A stretch of DNA of 64,000 bases from Streptomyces sp. SLBN-118 (lineage in GTDB: Bacteria > Actinomycetota > Actinomycetes > Streptomycetales > Streptomycetaceae), in the NCBI RefSeq assembly GCF_006715635.1, contig NZ_VFNP01000002.1:372001-436000 (forward strand), written 5' to 3'. Positions 1 through 7,846 of the stretch are shown here, piece after piece (within the stretch, counting starts at the first letter, position 1; each line of letters begins with the position of its first letter). Made by a program: the position numbers and the translations under genes. The notes below the pieces were generated by a model. The model was not told the origin of the DNA. It ran no database searches and was given only the letters and a program-made list of their open reading frames with translations.

Positions 1-705
1 CTCCTGCGGTCGCAGCTCGTCCAGGCTCTGCACAAAGGCCACACTCTCTTCACGGGGAACGAGATAAGCGGCGTTGAGGACGTTGTGGCCGGGCGACCCG
101 GAGAGCCGGCCCTGCTGCGGGCGGTGCAGCCTGTCCGCCTCCGCGTGGCGCGAGAGTACCTCGTGCAGCCGCCGCGACACCGCGTCGGCGCGCTCCCAGG
201 TTCCCTCGTCGGCTCGGCGCTGCTGAAGGCGCCTGCGCAGGTAGTCGCGTCCGCTCGACGCGGCGGCGGGCCTGGTCACAGGCGCGGCAGCCGCAGCTCG
301 GGGTTGGGGAGTTTCCGCATACACCTTGACGCCCCATTCGACGCGCCCGTCGAGCCTGTCCAGCGTGCGGACGAACCGGTCGTGGCCCGAGTCGATCAGC
401 CGTCGCACCCCGTTGTCGTCCCGGCAGACGGTGGCGAGCCGCAGCGGCAGCGGACTGGTCAGCGAAGCGAGGGCCGCGACCACGGCCTGGTGTGCGCGGG
501 CGGTCCCGCTCAGCCAGTCGAGGTCTTCGAGATGGGCACGGAGCGGGATTTCGTCGAAGTCGTCGGCGGGCACCGCGGACACGACGGCGATGAGGTCCCT
601 GTGGAACAGCGGATACGGGCGTGCGGCCGCCACTCCGCGGAGATCTTCGCCCAGCGGCACGCCGAAGGGGCGGGACACGGCGTACACATACCTCAGCTCG
701 TTCAT
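1..705 (-). CDS. gvpL: gas vesicle protein GvpL/GvpF family (partial, 3' end outside window)
   Basis: GvpL/F-family accessory protein of gas vesicle assembly; the family is thought to act with GvpA in shell nucleation. About 235 residues are visible. It starts MNELRYVYAV and carries the family blocks LDWLSGTARAHQ and WGVKVY, then AYLVP near the edge of the window. The ATG at 705-703 overlaps the stop of the upstream gvpJ (ATGA), so translation is coupled. It matches the gvpL of the second cluster (25660-26460), which has LDWLEAAARAHH and WGIKAY at the same places. The C-terminus, and probably gvpS and gvpK, lie beyond base 1. Confidence 0.88.
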   Translation of the reverse strand, partial: MNELRYVYAVSRPFGVPLGEDLRGVAAARPYPLFHRDLIAVVSAVPADDFDEIPLRAHLEDLDWLSGTARAHQAVVAALASLTSPLPLRLATVCRDDNGVRRLIDSGHDRFVRTLDRLDGRVEWGVKVYAETPQPRAAAAAPVTRPAAASSGRDYLRRRLQQRRADEGTWERADAVSRRLHEVLSRHAEADRLHRPQQGRLSGSPGHNVLNAAYLVPREESVAFVQSLDELRPQE

Positions 706-1040
706 GCCGACTCCCTCCCGTCCCCACTGGGTCGGGCAACCGATTCCAGTTCCGTGATGCGGCGCTGCAACCGCTCATTCTCTTCAGCCAGTTCGCGGCG
801 CCGGGCGCCCGAGGAGAGCGCAGGATCGTCCTCCCACCAGTCGATCCCCATTTCCTTGGCCTTGTCGACGGAAGCAACGATCAGGCGGAGTTTGATCGTC
901 AGGAGCTCGATGTCCAGGAGATTGATGCGGATGTCGCCCGCTATCACGATTCCCTTGTCGAGTACGCGCTCGAGGATGTCGGCGAGGTTCGCGCCCGCGG
1001 AGTCGCCAAAGGCGTCCGGGAGCTTGCTTGCGGTGGTCAT
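702..1040 (-). CDS. gvpJ: gas vesicle protein GvpJ (GvpA family)
   Basis: A 112-residue minor shell protein of the GvpA family. The core ADILERVLDKGIVIAGDIRI followed by LLDIELLTIKLRLIVASVD is the hydrophobic beta-alpha fold that polymerises in the vesicle wall; GvpJ-type members are thought to cap or initiate the structure. After the core come WWEDDP and a charged helical tail. The core is almost identical to that of the second-cluster gvpJ at 26457-26840. It overlaps gvpG upstream by 4 bases and gvpL downstream by 4 bases. Confidence 0.93.
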   Translation of the reverse strand: MTTASKLPDAFGDSAGANLADILERVLDKGIVIAGDIRINLLDIELLTIKLRLIVASVDKAKEMGIDWWEDDPALSSGARRRELAEENERLQRRITELESVARPSGDGRESA

Positions 1041-1285
1041 CGGGTTCCTTGCTCTCTGTTCTGCGTGATCTGCAGCCGCTCCAGAAGTTCGTCCTCGCGC
1101 CGGTCGAATTCGCCTTCGCCGATCTCACCGGCATCCAACTGCGCTGCGAGAACGGCCAGTTCGCCCTGAATGGCTGCCGGGTCGTAGTACTGCCGTTCCG
1201 CCTCATCCACCACCTGCCGCAGCACCCAGAGAGTGCCGCGTACAGGTGCGGCGGGCAGCATCAGCAACTCTGAGAACAGCCCCAT
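1037..1285 (-). CDS. gvpG: gas vesicle protein GvpG
   Basis: An 82-residue GvpG, an accessory protein in gas vesicle assembly. It begins MGLFSELLMLPAAPVRG and continues as a charged helical protein containing LDAGEIGEGEFDRREDELL, the usual GvpG pattern. It starts 3 bases after the gvpF stop and its stop overlaps the gvpJ start. The second cluster carries a 35-percent-like looser copy of the same shape at 27290-27541 (MGLLSGLLTWPLAPVRG); that figure is an impression, not a computed identity. Confidence 0.9.
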   Translation of the reverse strand: MGLFSELLMLPAAPVRGTLWVLRQVVDEAERQYYDPAAIQGELAVLAAQLDAGEIGEGEFDRREDELLERLQITQNREQGTR

Positions 1286-1288
1286 CGC

Positions 1289-2005
1289 TCACTCCACAAA
1301 GCTGTACGGAGGAAGGGGCCCGGTCACCGTCAGTACCAGGTGCGGCTGGTGTGTCCGCAGCTCGTCGACCGCGTTCAGGAAGGCGGCGGCGCGTGTGCGG
1401 GCCACGAGGAAGGAGAGGTTCGTCAGCCATCCGGCGCTGTGCGGTCCGGCGCTCACTTCCTCGGCCGCCCGTTCGAGAGCCGCCCGCACCACATCGGCGT
1501 CCGAGGTCTCGCGCAGCTGCACGGCTTTCGCGATGCGCTCGCCGAGCTGCATCTTCTGCTGGTGCGAACCTCCGCCGGCGGTCCGGTTCGCCTCGGCCGT
1601 CGCACGCAGTGCCGGGTTGTCCGCGAGCACGCGGTGCAGGACGGACTGCTCGTCGTGGCTGGCTTTGACGTTGTATTCGCTCTTGCCGTCGAGTACCGCC
1701 AGCCGCTCAAGATAATGATCTTCACGTTCCTCGAGCACGGATGCCAGTGTCTGGTCATCGGGCGAGAGGCCGCCGAAGCGCAGCGGCAGTACCGTGCCCT
1801 CCTCGCCCGCCTCGCGCAACACGTTCTGGTGCGCCAGCAGATCGCGCCGCTTGGGCTTCAGATCATCGGGCGCGTCACTGACGAAGGCTGCCAGCCGGCC
1901 CTGCCGCAGGATGCGTACCGGCCGTGGTGGGTCGCCCACGCCGCTGGCCCTGTCCGGAAGGCTGGGGTGCGAGCTCCTCGCGATGCCGTAGACATACGTG
2001 CTCAT
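1289..2005 (-). CDS. gvpF: gas vesicle protein GvpF (GvpL/GvpF family)
   Basis: A 238-residue GvpF-type accessory protein. It opens MSTYVYGIAR, carries VLPLRFGG near residue 95 and YNVKASHDE near residue 130, and ends LTVTGPLPPYSFVE; the GPLxPYxFV ending is the strongest family mark. GvpF is believed to bind the major shell protein during assembly. The start codon overlaps the gvpA stop as ATGA and the stop lies 3 bases before gvpG. Confidence 0.92.
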   Translation of the reverse strand: MSTYVYGIARSSHPSLPDRASGVGDPPRPVRILRQGRLAAFVSDAPDDLKPKRRDLLAHQNVLREAGEEGTVLPLRFGGLSPDDQTLASVLEEREDHYLERLAVLDGKSEYNVKASHDEQSVLHRVLADNPALRATAEANRTAGGGSHQQKMQLGERIAKAVQLRETSDADVVRAALERAAEEVSAGPHSAGWLTNLSFLVARTRAAAFLNAVDELRTHQPHLVLTVTGPLPPYSFVE

Positions 2006-2427
2006 TCCGTCGCCTCCTTCTTGGCCGACGACGCCGTGCGCCTGGTTCGGGGCTTGGACTCCTTCTCCTTCTCCTCGTCACCGCCGGGGTGGAACGCAGT
2101 CGAGAGCTTCTCCGCGGCACCTTCCAGCACGCCCTTGGACTTACCGCGCGCGCCGGACTCCGTGATTTCTCCGACCACCTCGGGGAGCCCCGGGCTCTTG
2201 CGCTGCCCGGCCTCCAGGTCGAGTCGGTTGCAGGCTTCCGCGAAGCGCAGATACGTGTCGACGCTGGCGACCACGATCCGCACATCGATCTTCAGGATCT
2301 CGATGCCCACGAGGGACACGCGCACGAAGACATCGATGACGAGCCCTCGGTCGAGGATGAGTTCCAGAACGTCGTAGAGGCCGGTACTGCCTCCCCTTTG
2401 AGCTTGCTGTGCCGGCACAACAGTCAT
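2002..2427 (-). CDS. gvpA: gas vesicle major structural protein GvpA
   Basis: A 141-residue GvpA with the conserved core VLELILDRGLVIDVFVRVSL then [20 protein letters not shown], the repeating shell subunit that makes the gas-permeable, water-excluding wall. As in other Streptomyces the core is followed by a long Lys/Glu-rich tail (residues about 85-141) that cyanobacterial GvpA lacks. The frame is open 65 codons further upstream, but the ATG at 2427 has GGAGG at the right distance and begins where homology begins, so I chose it. It lies 41 bases after gvpO. Confidence 0.93.
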   Translation of the reverse strand: MTVVPAQQAQRGGSTGLYDVLELILDRGLVIDVFVRVSLVGIEILKIDVRIVVASVDTYLRFAEACNRLDLEAGQRKSPGLPEVVGEITESGARGKSKGVLEGAAEKLSTAFHPGGDEEKEKESKPRTRRTASSAKKEATE

Positions 2428-2468
2428 TGATGCCACTCCTCCTTGTCGGTCGGGTGCGCGGCGGGCGG

Positions 2469-2774
2469 CTATCTGTGGTCGGCCCGGCCGCGCTCGTAGC
2501 GGTGAATGCGTCGGTAGCCGGTCAGCTCGCCCCGGGCGTCGAGGGTCACCTCGTACGTGCCGAGAAGGCTGGTCGTCGCGGGGATGCGGGGCACTTCGAG
2601 CACCTCGACCTCCAGCAACCACCCGTCCTCCCGCTTGACGAACGACGAGACCGATTCGGCCTCCATGCCCGTGAGCTCAGTCAGCCGGGCGCGTGCTGTG
2701 CTCAGCAGCTCCAGCGGGCCCGGTTCTGCCGCCGCACTTCGGTTCTCGGATGTGTTCTCTGATGAATTCGCCAT
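2469..2774 (-). CDS. gvpO: gas vesicle protein GvpO
   Basis: A 101-residue GvpO-family protein. GvpO is needed for vesicle formation or gvp expression in haloarchaea and leads the operon in Streptomyces. After a Ser/Glu-rich N-terminus come WLLEVEVLEVPRIPATTSLL and YEVTLDARGELTGYRRIHRY, the conserved GvpO domain. The ATG at 2774 has GAGGAG just upstream and is preferred over an in-frame start 16 codons earlier. It is the first gene of the visible cluster 1 operon. Confidence 0.88.
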   Translation of the reverse strand: MANSSENTSENRSAAAEPGPLELLSTARARLTELTGMEAESVSSFVKREDGWLLEVEVLEVPRIPATTSLLGTYEVTLDARGELTGYRRIHRYERGRADHR

Positions 2775-2792
2775 GGCTCCTCGGTGCTGCGA

Positions 2793-2817
2793 GTAACACG
2801 CCTGAGCCACCTGAAAC
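2793..2817 (-). promoter_or_regulatory. weak candidate stress-sigma promoter for gvp cluster 1
   Basis: On the minus strand GTTT and TGTTAC are separated by 15 bases, ending about 19 bases before the gvpO start. Streptomyces SigB-type promoters are described as GNNT, 14-16 bases, GGGTAC/T. The -35 agrees and the -10 agrees at 4 of 6 positions. Nothing better is visible in the gvpO upstream region, but this match could be chance. Confidence 0.22.
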
Positions 2818-2923
2818 CCCAACTGGCCTGTCTCGATGGGAAGTTGAGAATTCCGGTTATCTCCAGAGGTTTAGCGCCATGGGAGGGGGGACCCGTGAAG
2901 AGTCCCCAGGAAAGGACCAGGCC

Positions 2924-3214
2924 ATGGCACTCATCGCCGTACTCATACCGATAGCGATGCTGGGCATCGTCCTCGCACTCGGCCGCTACGAAGAGCTGCT
3001 GCTGCCACCGAAGGGGGTGACCGCCGCCGCCACGGCCGAGCGCGGGCAGTCGTTCCGCCCGGCAGCCCCGGCACGAAGCACAACCGCAGTCCGCGTGATG
3101 TGCGCGTCGATTCCGACCTGGCGGGGCATTCCTCCTTCGCTCGCGGCGTCTCCCCTGCCTGGGAACACGAGGGCGATGCCCGCCTCCTTTCCCAGGCTGG
3201 TCTCCAGCCGATGA
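2924..3214 (+). CDS. small single-pass membrane protein
   Basis: A 96-residue protein starting MALIAVLIPIAMLGIVLALG, one clear N-terminal membrane helix, followed by RYEELLLPP. Short actinobacterial proteins with this N-terminus are common. The ATG at 2924 follows AAAGGA at 8 bases. The second half (after about residue 35) is Pro/Ser/Arg-rich with no recognisable domain, so the real product may be longer than needed for function. It is divergent from gvpO, and I do not know its role. Confidence 0.55.
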   Translation: MALIAVLIPIAMLGIVLALGRYEELLLPPKGVTAAATAERGQSFRPAAPARSTTAVRVMCASIPTWRGIPPSLAASPLPGNTRAMPASFPRLVSSR

Positions 3215-3317
3215 CGGACGAGATGCGGACTGCGTGTCGTCCGGCCGGATCGTTAGAGATGGGCAGCGTGGGGTACCCGGACGGGGATGGCGCATGGCCT
3301 GGTGAAAGAGGCAGAAC

Positions 3318-5798
3318 ATGGACGCATCGGTGGACCGCATCGCCAATCCGTGGGGCGGTCGTACTCCGTACCCGCGGGGCGCGCCGTGGCCGTACCGGGT
3401 GGACACCTACCTGTCCGAGCAGAACGATCCGGCCGACGTCGAGCGATGGGTGCAGACCGCCTCGATTCTGCACTCCGACGGTGACGCGATGGATGTGGCG
3501 GTCCGGGACGGTCGCATGGTCGGCGTACGCGGCCGTGCTCAGGACAGAGTCAACCGCGGGCGGCTGGGGCCCAAGGATCTGTTCGCCTGGCAGGCCAACG
3601 GTTCGGGAGATCGCCTGGCCCGGCCCATGATCCGCCACGACGGACAACTGGTCGAGTCGGACTGGACGACTGCGATGGAACGGATCGTGTCCCGCACCAA
3701 GGGCCTTCTGGAGCAGCAGGGTGCCGGGTCCATCGGCTTCTACACAAGCGGGCAGTTGTTCCTGGAGGAGTACTACACGCTGACGGTTCTCGCGCGGGCC
3801 GGTATCGGCACCAATCATCTGGACGGCAACACTCGCCTGTGCACGGCAACGGCGGCAGAAGCGCTGAAGGAGTCCTTCGGCTGTGATGGGCAGCCCGGCT
3901 CGTACGACGACATCGATCATGCGGACACCATTGCCCTGTTCGGGCACAACATCGCTGAAACCCAGCCAGTCCAGTGGATGCGGATTCTGGACCGGCTCGA
4001 AGGCCACACTTCGCCCCGGCTTGTGTGCGTGGATCCCCGGCCCACGCCGGTCGCCCGCCACAGCACGGTGCACCTGGCCCCACGGATCGGCACCAATGTG
4101 GCCCTGCTGAACGCCCTCCTGCACGAGGTCATCCGCACCGGCCGGGTCGACCACGACTACCTTGCCGCCCACACGGTCGGCTTCGAAGGCCTACAGGAGC
4201 GCGTCAAGGACTGCACGCCCGCCTGGGCGGCAGGAATCTGCGACGTCCCCGCCGCCCGAATCATCGAGGCAGCCGAAATCATCGGCGTCGCTGACCGCCT
4301 GTTGTCCACCGTCCTCCAAGGGATCTACCAGTCGCACCAGGCGACCGCCGCTGCCGTTCAGGTCAACAATCTGCACCTGATCCGCGGCATGATCGGGCGT
4401 CCCGGCGCAGGAGTGCTCCAGATGAACGGGCAGCCCTCCGCGCAGAACACCCGCGAGTGCGGAGCCAACGGCGACCTGCCGGGCTTTCGCAACTGGGCCA
4501 ACGATCAGCACGTCACCGACCTGGCCGGAGTGTGGAACGTCTCGGCTGACGCCATTCCTCACTACGCACCACCCACTCACGCCATGCAGATGTTCCGCTA
4601 CGCCGAGCAGGGCTCGATCCGCATGCTGTGGATCAGCGGCACCAACCCGGCGGTCTCCCTGCCGGAACTCGCCCGCATCCGATCGATCCTTGCCCAGGAC
4701 AGGCTGTTCCTGGTGGTACAGGACCTGTTCCTTACTGAGACCGCACAACTGGCTGACGTCGTCCTGCCCGCCGCGACCTGGGGCGAGAAGACCGGCACCC
4801 TCACCAACGCCGACCGCACCGTGCACCTGTCGGAGAAGGCAGTCGAGCCACCCGGCGAAGCCAAACCGGACCTGGACATCTTTCTGGACTACGCACGTGG
4901 CATGGACTTCCGCGACAAGGACGGCGAACCGCTCATAGGCTGGCACGACGCGGAAGGGGCTTTCGAGGCCTGGAAGCGGTGCAGCGCCGGCCGCCCCTGT
5001 GACTATACCGGCCTGAGTTACGACATACTGCGCGGCGAGAGCGGTATCCAGTGGCCCTGCAACGCCCAAGCCCCCAACGGCACCGAACGCCTCTACACCC
5101 AGGGCATCAGCTGGGCCCACCCGGACACCTGCGAGAGCTACGGCAAGGACCTGGTCACCGGCGCCTCCGACGGCGTCGTGGACTACCAATCCCTGAATCC
5201 CGACGGCAAAGCCATGATCAAACCTGCCGAATACTTGCCGCCGCACGAGGAACCCAGCGAGAACTACCCCTTCCAACTGACCACCGGCCGCACGATTTAC
5301 CACTTCCACACCCGCACCAAAACAGCCCGAGCGCCCCAGCTCAACGCCGCCGCCCCTGAGGTATGGGTGGAAGCCTCCGCCACCGACGCCGCCGCCCTCG
5401 GACTCGGCGAGGGAGACCTGGTGGAAGTCCGCACCCACCGCGGCTCCCTCCGCGGTCACCTGCGCGTCACCGACATTCGCCAAGGCCTGCTCTTCGTACC
5501 GTTCCACTACGGCTACTGGGACACCGACACCCCAGCCGGCCCCGGCGGCCAGACACCGGGCCGTGCCGCCAACGAAACCACCGTCACTGACTGGGATCCC
5601 GTATCGAAGCAGCCTCTGTTCAAAACCGCTGCCGCAGCCCTCACGCTGGTCCAACGGGGCGCCGGACCGCCCGCCCCCGCACCAACGACGACCGCGTCCG
5701 CCCCCCTCGGCCATGTTGGCGCCACCGAGGGCGGACCCACCGCCCGCGTGAGGCAGTCGAGCAATCCCCCCAACAGCACGAGGGGAGAGACGACATGA
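3318..5798 (+). CDS. molybdopterin oxidoreductase (nitrate reductase/formate dehydrogenase-like) lacking the N-terminal Fe-S cysteines
   Basis: An 826-residue member of the DMSO-reductase superfamily, which uses a bis-MGD molybdenum or tungsten cofactor. It most resembles assimilatory nitrate reductase catalytic subunits. NTRLC at residues 171-175 gives the likely Mo-ligand Cys175; VNRGRL (78-83), RLVCVDPRPTPVA and the C-terminal FQLTTGRTIYHFHT with VPFHYGYWD are cofactor-binding regions. The N-terminal [4Fe-4S] site normally reads CxxCxxxC and then RLCPK. Here that stretch is QTASILHSDGDAMD with RLGPK, so all four cysteines are absent. No Tat signal is visible, so a cytoplasmic enzyme is likely. 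Its stop overlaps the start of the next gene. Substrate unknown; electrons must come by a different route from the standard enzymes. Confidence 0.85.
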   Translation: MDASVDRIANPWGGRTPYPRGAPWPYRVDTYLSEQNDPADVERWVQTASILHSDGDAMDVAVRDGRMVGVRGRAQDRVNRGRLGPKDLFAWQANGSGDRLARPMIRHDGQLVESDWTTAMERIVSRTKGLLEQQGAGSIGFYTSGQLFLEEYYTLTVLARAGIGTNHLDGNTRLCTATAAEALKESFGCDGQPGSYDDIDHADTIALFGHNIAETQPVQWMRILDRLEGHTSPRLVCVDPRPTPVARHSTVHLAPRIGTNVALLNALLHEVIRTGRVDHDYLAAHTVGFEGLQERVKDCTPAWAAGICDVPAARIIEAAEIIGVADRLLSTVLQGIYQSHQATAAAVQVNNLHLIRGMIGRPGAGVLQMNGQPSAQNTRECGANGDLPGFRNWANDQHVTDLAGVWNVSADAIPHYAPPTHAMQMFRYAEQGSIRMLWISGTNPAVSLPELARIRSILAQDRLFLVVQDLFLTETAQLADVVLPAATWGEKTGTLTNADRTVHLSEKAVEPPGEAKPDLDIFLDYARGMDFRDKDGEPLIGWHDAEGAFEAWKRCSAGRPCDYTGLSYDILRGESGIQWPCNAQAPNGTERLYTQGISWAHPDTCESYGKDLVTGASDGVVDYQSLNPDGKAMIKPAEYLPPHEEPSENYPFQLTTGRTIYHFHTRTKTARAPQLNAAAPEVWVEASATDAAALGLGEGDLVEVRTHRGSLRGHLRVTDIRQGLLFVPFHYGYWDTDTPAGPGGQTPGRAANETTVTDWDPVSKQPLFKTAAAALTLVQRGAGPPAPAPTTTASAPLGHVGATEGGPTARVRQSSNPPNSTRGETT

Positions 5799-6298
5799 AC
5801 GGCATCACCCTCACCCTGCGCGCTCTCCACCTCGGTGAACAGCACCTGGCGCGCGAGCTGCTCACGGCAGCAGAGCGGCACCGCGCCGAGCACGAGGTCC
5901 ACCACGTCGCCATCGACCTCTCCCGCTGGTCCCACGAACATGCATCCCGCATCGCCGAGGCAAGCCGCGACCACGGTCTCAATCTCGCCGATCCACCTCA
6001 AGCCCCCCACCGCGCCCTGCCCTCCCTCGCGGCGGCAGCCGACGAGGAGACAGCCGGGGCCCCAGGCTCCCGGCTTCCACCGGACCTGCGGCTCCTGTAC
6101 GACCTGCGCCACCTCCATCTGATGGCTACGGGGAACTCTCTGTACTGGGAAATGCTCGTCCAAGGGGCCCAAGCCGCCCACGAGGATGCGCTGCTGCAGC
6201 TCGCATCCTCGTGTCGCCCCCGGACATTGCGGCAGATCCGCTGGACCAACACCATGATCAAAAACTTGGCCCCCCAAGCCCTCCAAGCCCTGCACTGA
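5795..6298 (+). CDS. hypothetical helical protein coupled to the molybdopterin oxidoreductase
   Basis: A 167-residue protein I do not recognise. It is predicted to be almost all helix: residues 1-60 run LRALHLGEQHLARELLTAAE and are His/Glu-rich (HRAEHEVHHVAIDL). A Pro/Ala linker follows, and then a second helical half contains YDLRHLHLMATGNSLYWEML. The spaced His and Glu residues recall ferritin-like or haemerythrin-like bundles, but I cannot assign a fold. The ATG overlaps the stop of the oxidoreductase (ACATGA), so it is probably a partner or maturation factor of that enzyme (inference). Confidence 0.65.
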   Translation: MNGITLTLRALHLGEQHLARELLTAAERHRAEHEVHHVAIDLSRWSHEHASRIAEASRDHGLNLADPPQAPHRALPSLAAAADEETAGAPGSRLPPDLRLLYDLRHLHLMATGNSLYWEMLVQGAQAAHEDALLQLASSCRPRTLRQIRWTNTMIKNLAPQALQALH

Positions 6299-6422
6299 GC
6301 TGCCGAAAACCTCCGGCCGGAGCGCGAGAGTCAGGCACGCCGGCCCCGGCGCTTCCCTCTCGCTTCACTCTCCACGGCGCCGCACAGAGCGTAGGAAGCG
6401 GGGGGGGGACGACACGCGGCGT

Positions 6423-6653
6423 TCACAGCTCGGCCAGTACCGAGTCGTCGCCCGGCCGGGCGCCAGGCAACTGGTGCCGTGCCGCGATCAGAGCGGCATC
6501 GCCATCACGAGTCCCGGTGGAAACGCACAGTGTGTGGGCGACATCGTCCATGCGGCGACGCACGGTGCTGCTGCCATTCTCGGCGTGCAGAGCCCTCAGC
6601 ATTTCGTACTCGTCGGTCAGGTTCTTCAACACCGCAGGGTGGGCCAGCAGCAT
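6423..6653 (-). CDS. DUF5133 domain protein
   Basis: A 76-residue protein of the Streptomyces family DUF5133, function unknown. It starts MLLAHPAVLKNLTDEYEMLR and contains the family block AHTLCVSTGTRDGDAALIAA. The ATG at 6653 is preceded by AAGGAGG at 8 bases, so I chose it over an upstream in-frame start. The promoter has not been identified. A second, frameshifted member lies at 31247-31485. Confidence 0.8.
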   Translation of the reverse strand: MLLAHPAVLKNLTDEYEMLRALHAENGSSTVRRRMDDVAHTLCVSTGTRDGDAALIAARHQLPGARPGDDSVLAEL

Positions 6654-6769
6654 GATGAGCCTCCTTGACGTAGAACGCTCCCGTATTCCAAGAGCCCGGC
6701 TACCCCCGCGCCCCGCGAAAATGCGCTCGCCCCTCATCGCGGCTCGGATGACGGCGGGTGACCCCTACC

Positions 6770-7357
6770 TCAGTAGCCGACGGGAGCCCTCCGGGCCCGG
6801 GCCCGGTCGCGGAACCACGCAGCCGCCCCCACCAGCACCGCCGCCCCCACCCCATACATCGGCAGCCACAGAGTCGTCGTGGCCGCCAGGCACTCGGCAA
6901 CGGCCTTGCGGGCCTGGACGTCCTGTACGAACGCCAGGGCAGCACCGTCACTGCCGGCCAGATTCCCCAGCGCGGCCTTCGCCTGGAGGGCCTGGTACCT
7001 GCCCATCAGGCCGCACTCGCTGCGCGTACCGGGCATCGGGAACAGCCAGGCTCGGCGCTGCAGCAGGGGTGCGAGTGCGACCGCCACGCACAGGCCGACG
7101 ACCAGCGAGAACGCGACCAGGCTGCGCATGTACGCCGAGCGGATGTCCGGCGTCCACGCCGCCCGGCGCTGGAAGGCGAGCATGACCGCAAGGAGCGTCA
7201 CTCCGATGAACGTGGCGAACCACTGCCACGAACCCTGGGCGAGCGCGAACGTCAGCACCGCGGCGAGTCCGATACCGATGACCCCGGGAGCGGGAATGTC
7301 ATCATTTGCCGCCACGGATGTCCGCTTTGGGGTCACTCGAAGGCTGGGATCACTCAC
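6770..7357 (-). CDS. integral membrane protein, function unknown
   Basis: A 195-residue membrane protein with about four hydrophobic segments: residues 25-45 (VIGIGLAAVLTFALA), 48-62, 82-100 (LVAFSLVVGLCVAVALAPLL) and 160-182 (LWLPMYGVGAAVLVGAAAWF). A polar loop of about 55 residues between segments 3 and 4 contains one Cys. The GTG start at 7357 follows GGAGAGG. No domain is recognised. It stands alone on the minus strand. Confidence 0.6.
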   Translation of the reverse strand: MSDPSLRVTPKRTSVAANDDIPAPGVIGIGLAAVLTFALAQGSWQWFATFIGVTLLAVMLAFQRRAAWTPDIRSAYMRSLVAFSLVVGLCVAVALAPLLQRRAWLFPMPGTRSECGLMGRYQALQAKAALGNLAGSDGAALAFVQDVQARKAVAECLAATTTLWLPMYGVGAAVLVGAAAWFRDRARARRAPVGY

Positions 7358-7846
7358 GGGCCTCTCCTGCTGGGGGAGGCATCAGCATCCGCCGCGGGGC
7401 GCCACGGACCAGGGCACCATGCCGGACGGGCCCGGCGCCTCGCACGGATGGCCCGCACCTGCTCGGCCACGCGGGCCCCTGGCAGGGGGCGCGTGGCGTC
7501 TCTTCCGGATCATGCCTGGCACGTGAGAGACAGGCCTAGCGAACCTGACCGCCTTCGAAGTACGCGATCAGCTCCGGGTCGAGGGCCGGGACGTCGTACG
7601 GCACGCCGCCCTCACGCAAGGAACAGGTCGCCAGGGATCACGGATCCCTGTCCCGGCCAGTGGGCACAGATGGCGATGGAGCGACGAAGGCCGAGCCCGA
7701 CGACGCCAAGTCGCAGGTCTGACACGGGAGTCCCTTCGTCCTTGTGTGCACCGGTGCAGGACGGAGACTACTCACACACGACTGCCCTGGTATCCCGGCG
7801 GACGGAACACCGGAAGGCACAGACCGGGGCAGCGCCCACTCGCCGC
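7358..7846. other. intergenic stretch with a possible gene remnant
   Basis: About 490 bases without a complete gene. On the minus strand at 7536-7634 there is a short protein-like reading, EGGVPYDVPALDPELIAYFE, ending in a stop at 7536. It is cut by a stop codon upstream and has no start, so it could be the C-terminal remnant of a lost gene. The rest shows nothing I can interpret. Confidence 0.35.

Noticed and set aside
2943..4172. A 409-codon open frame on the minus strand
   Set aside because: It is antisense to the N-terminal part of the molybdopterin oxidoreductase and shows no domain.
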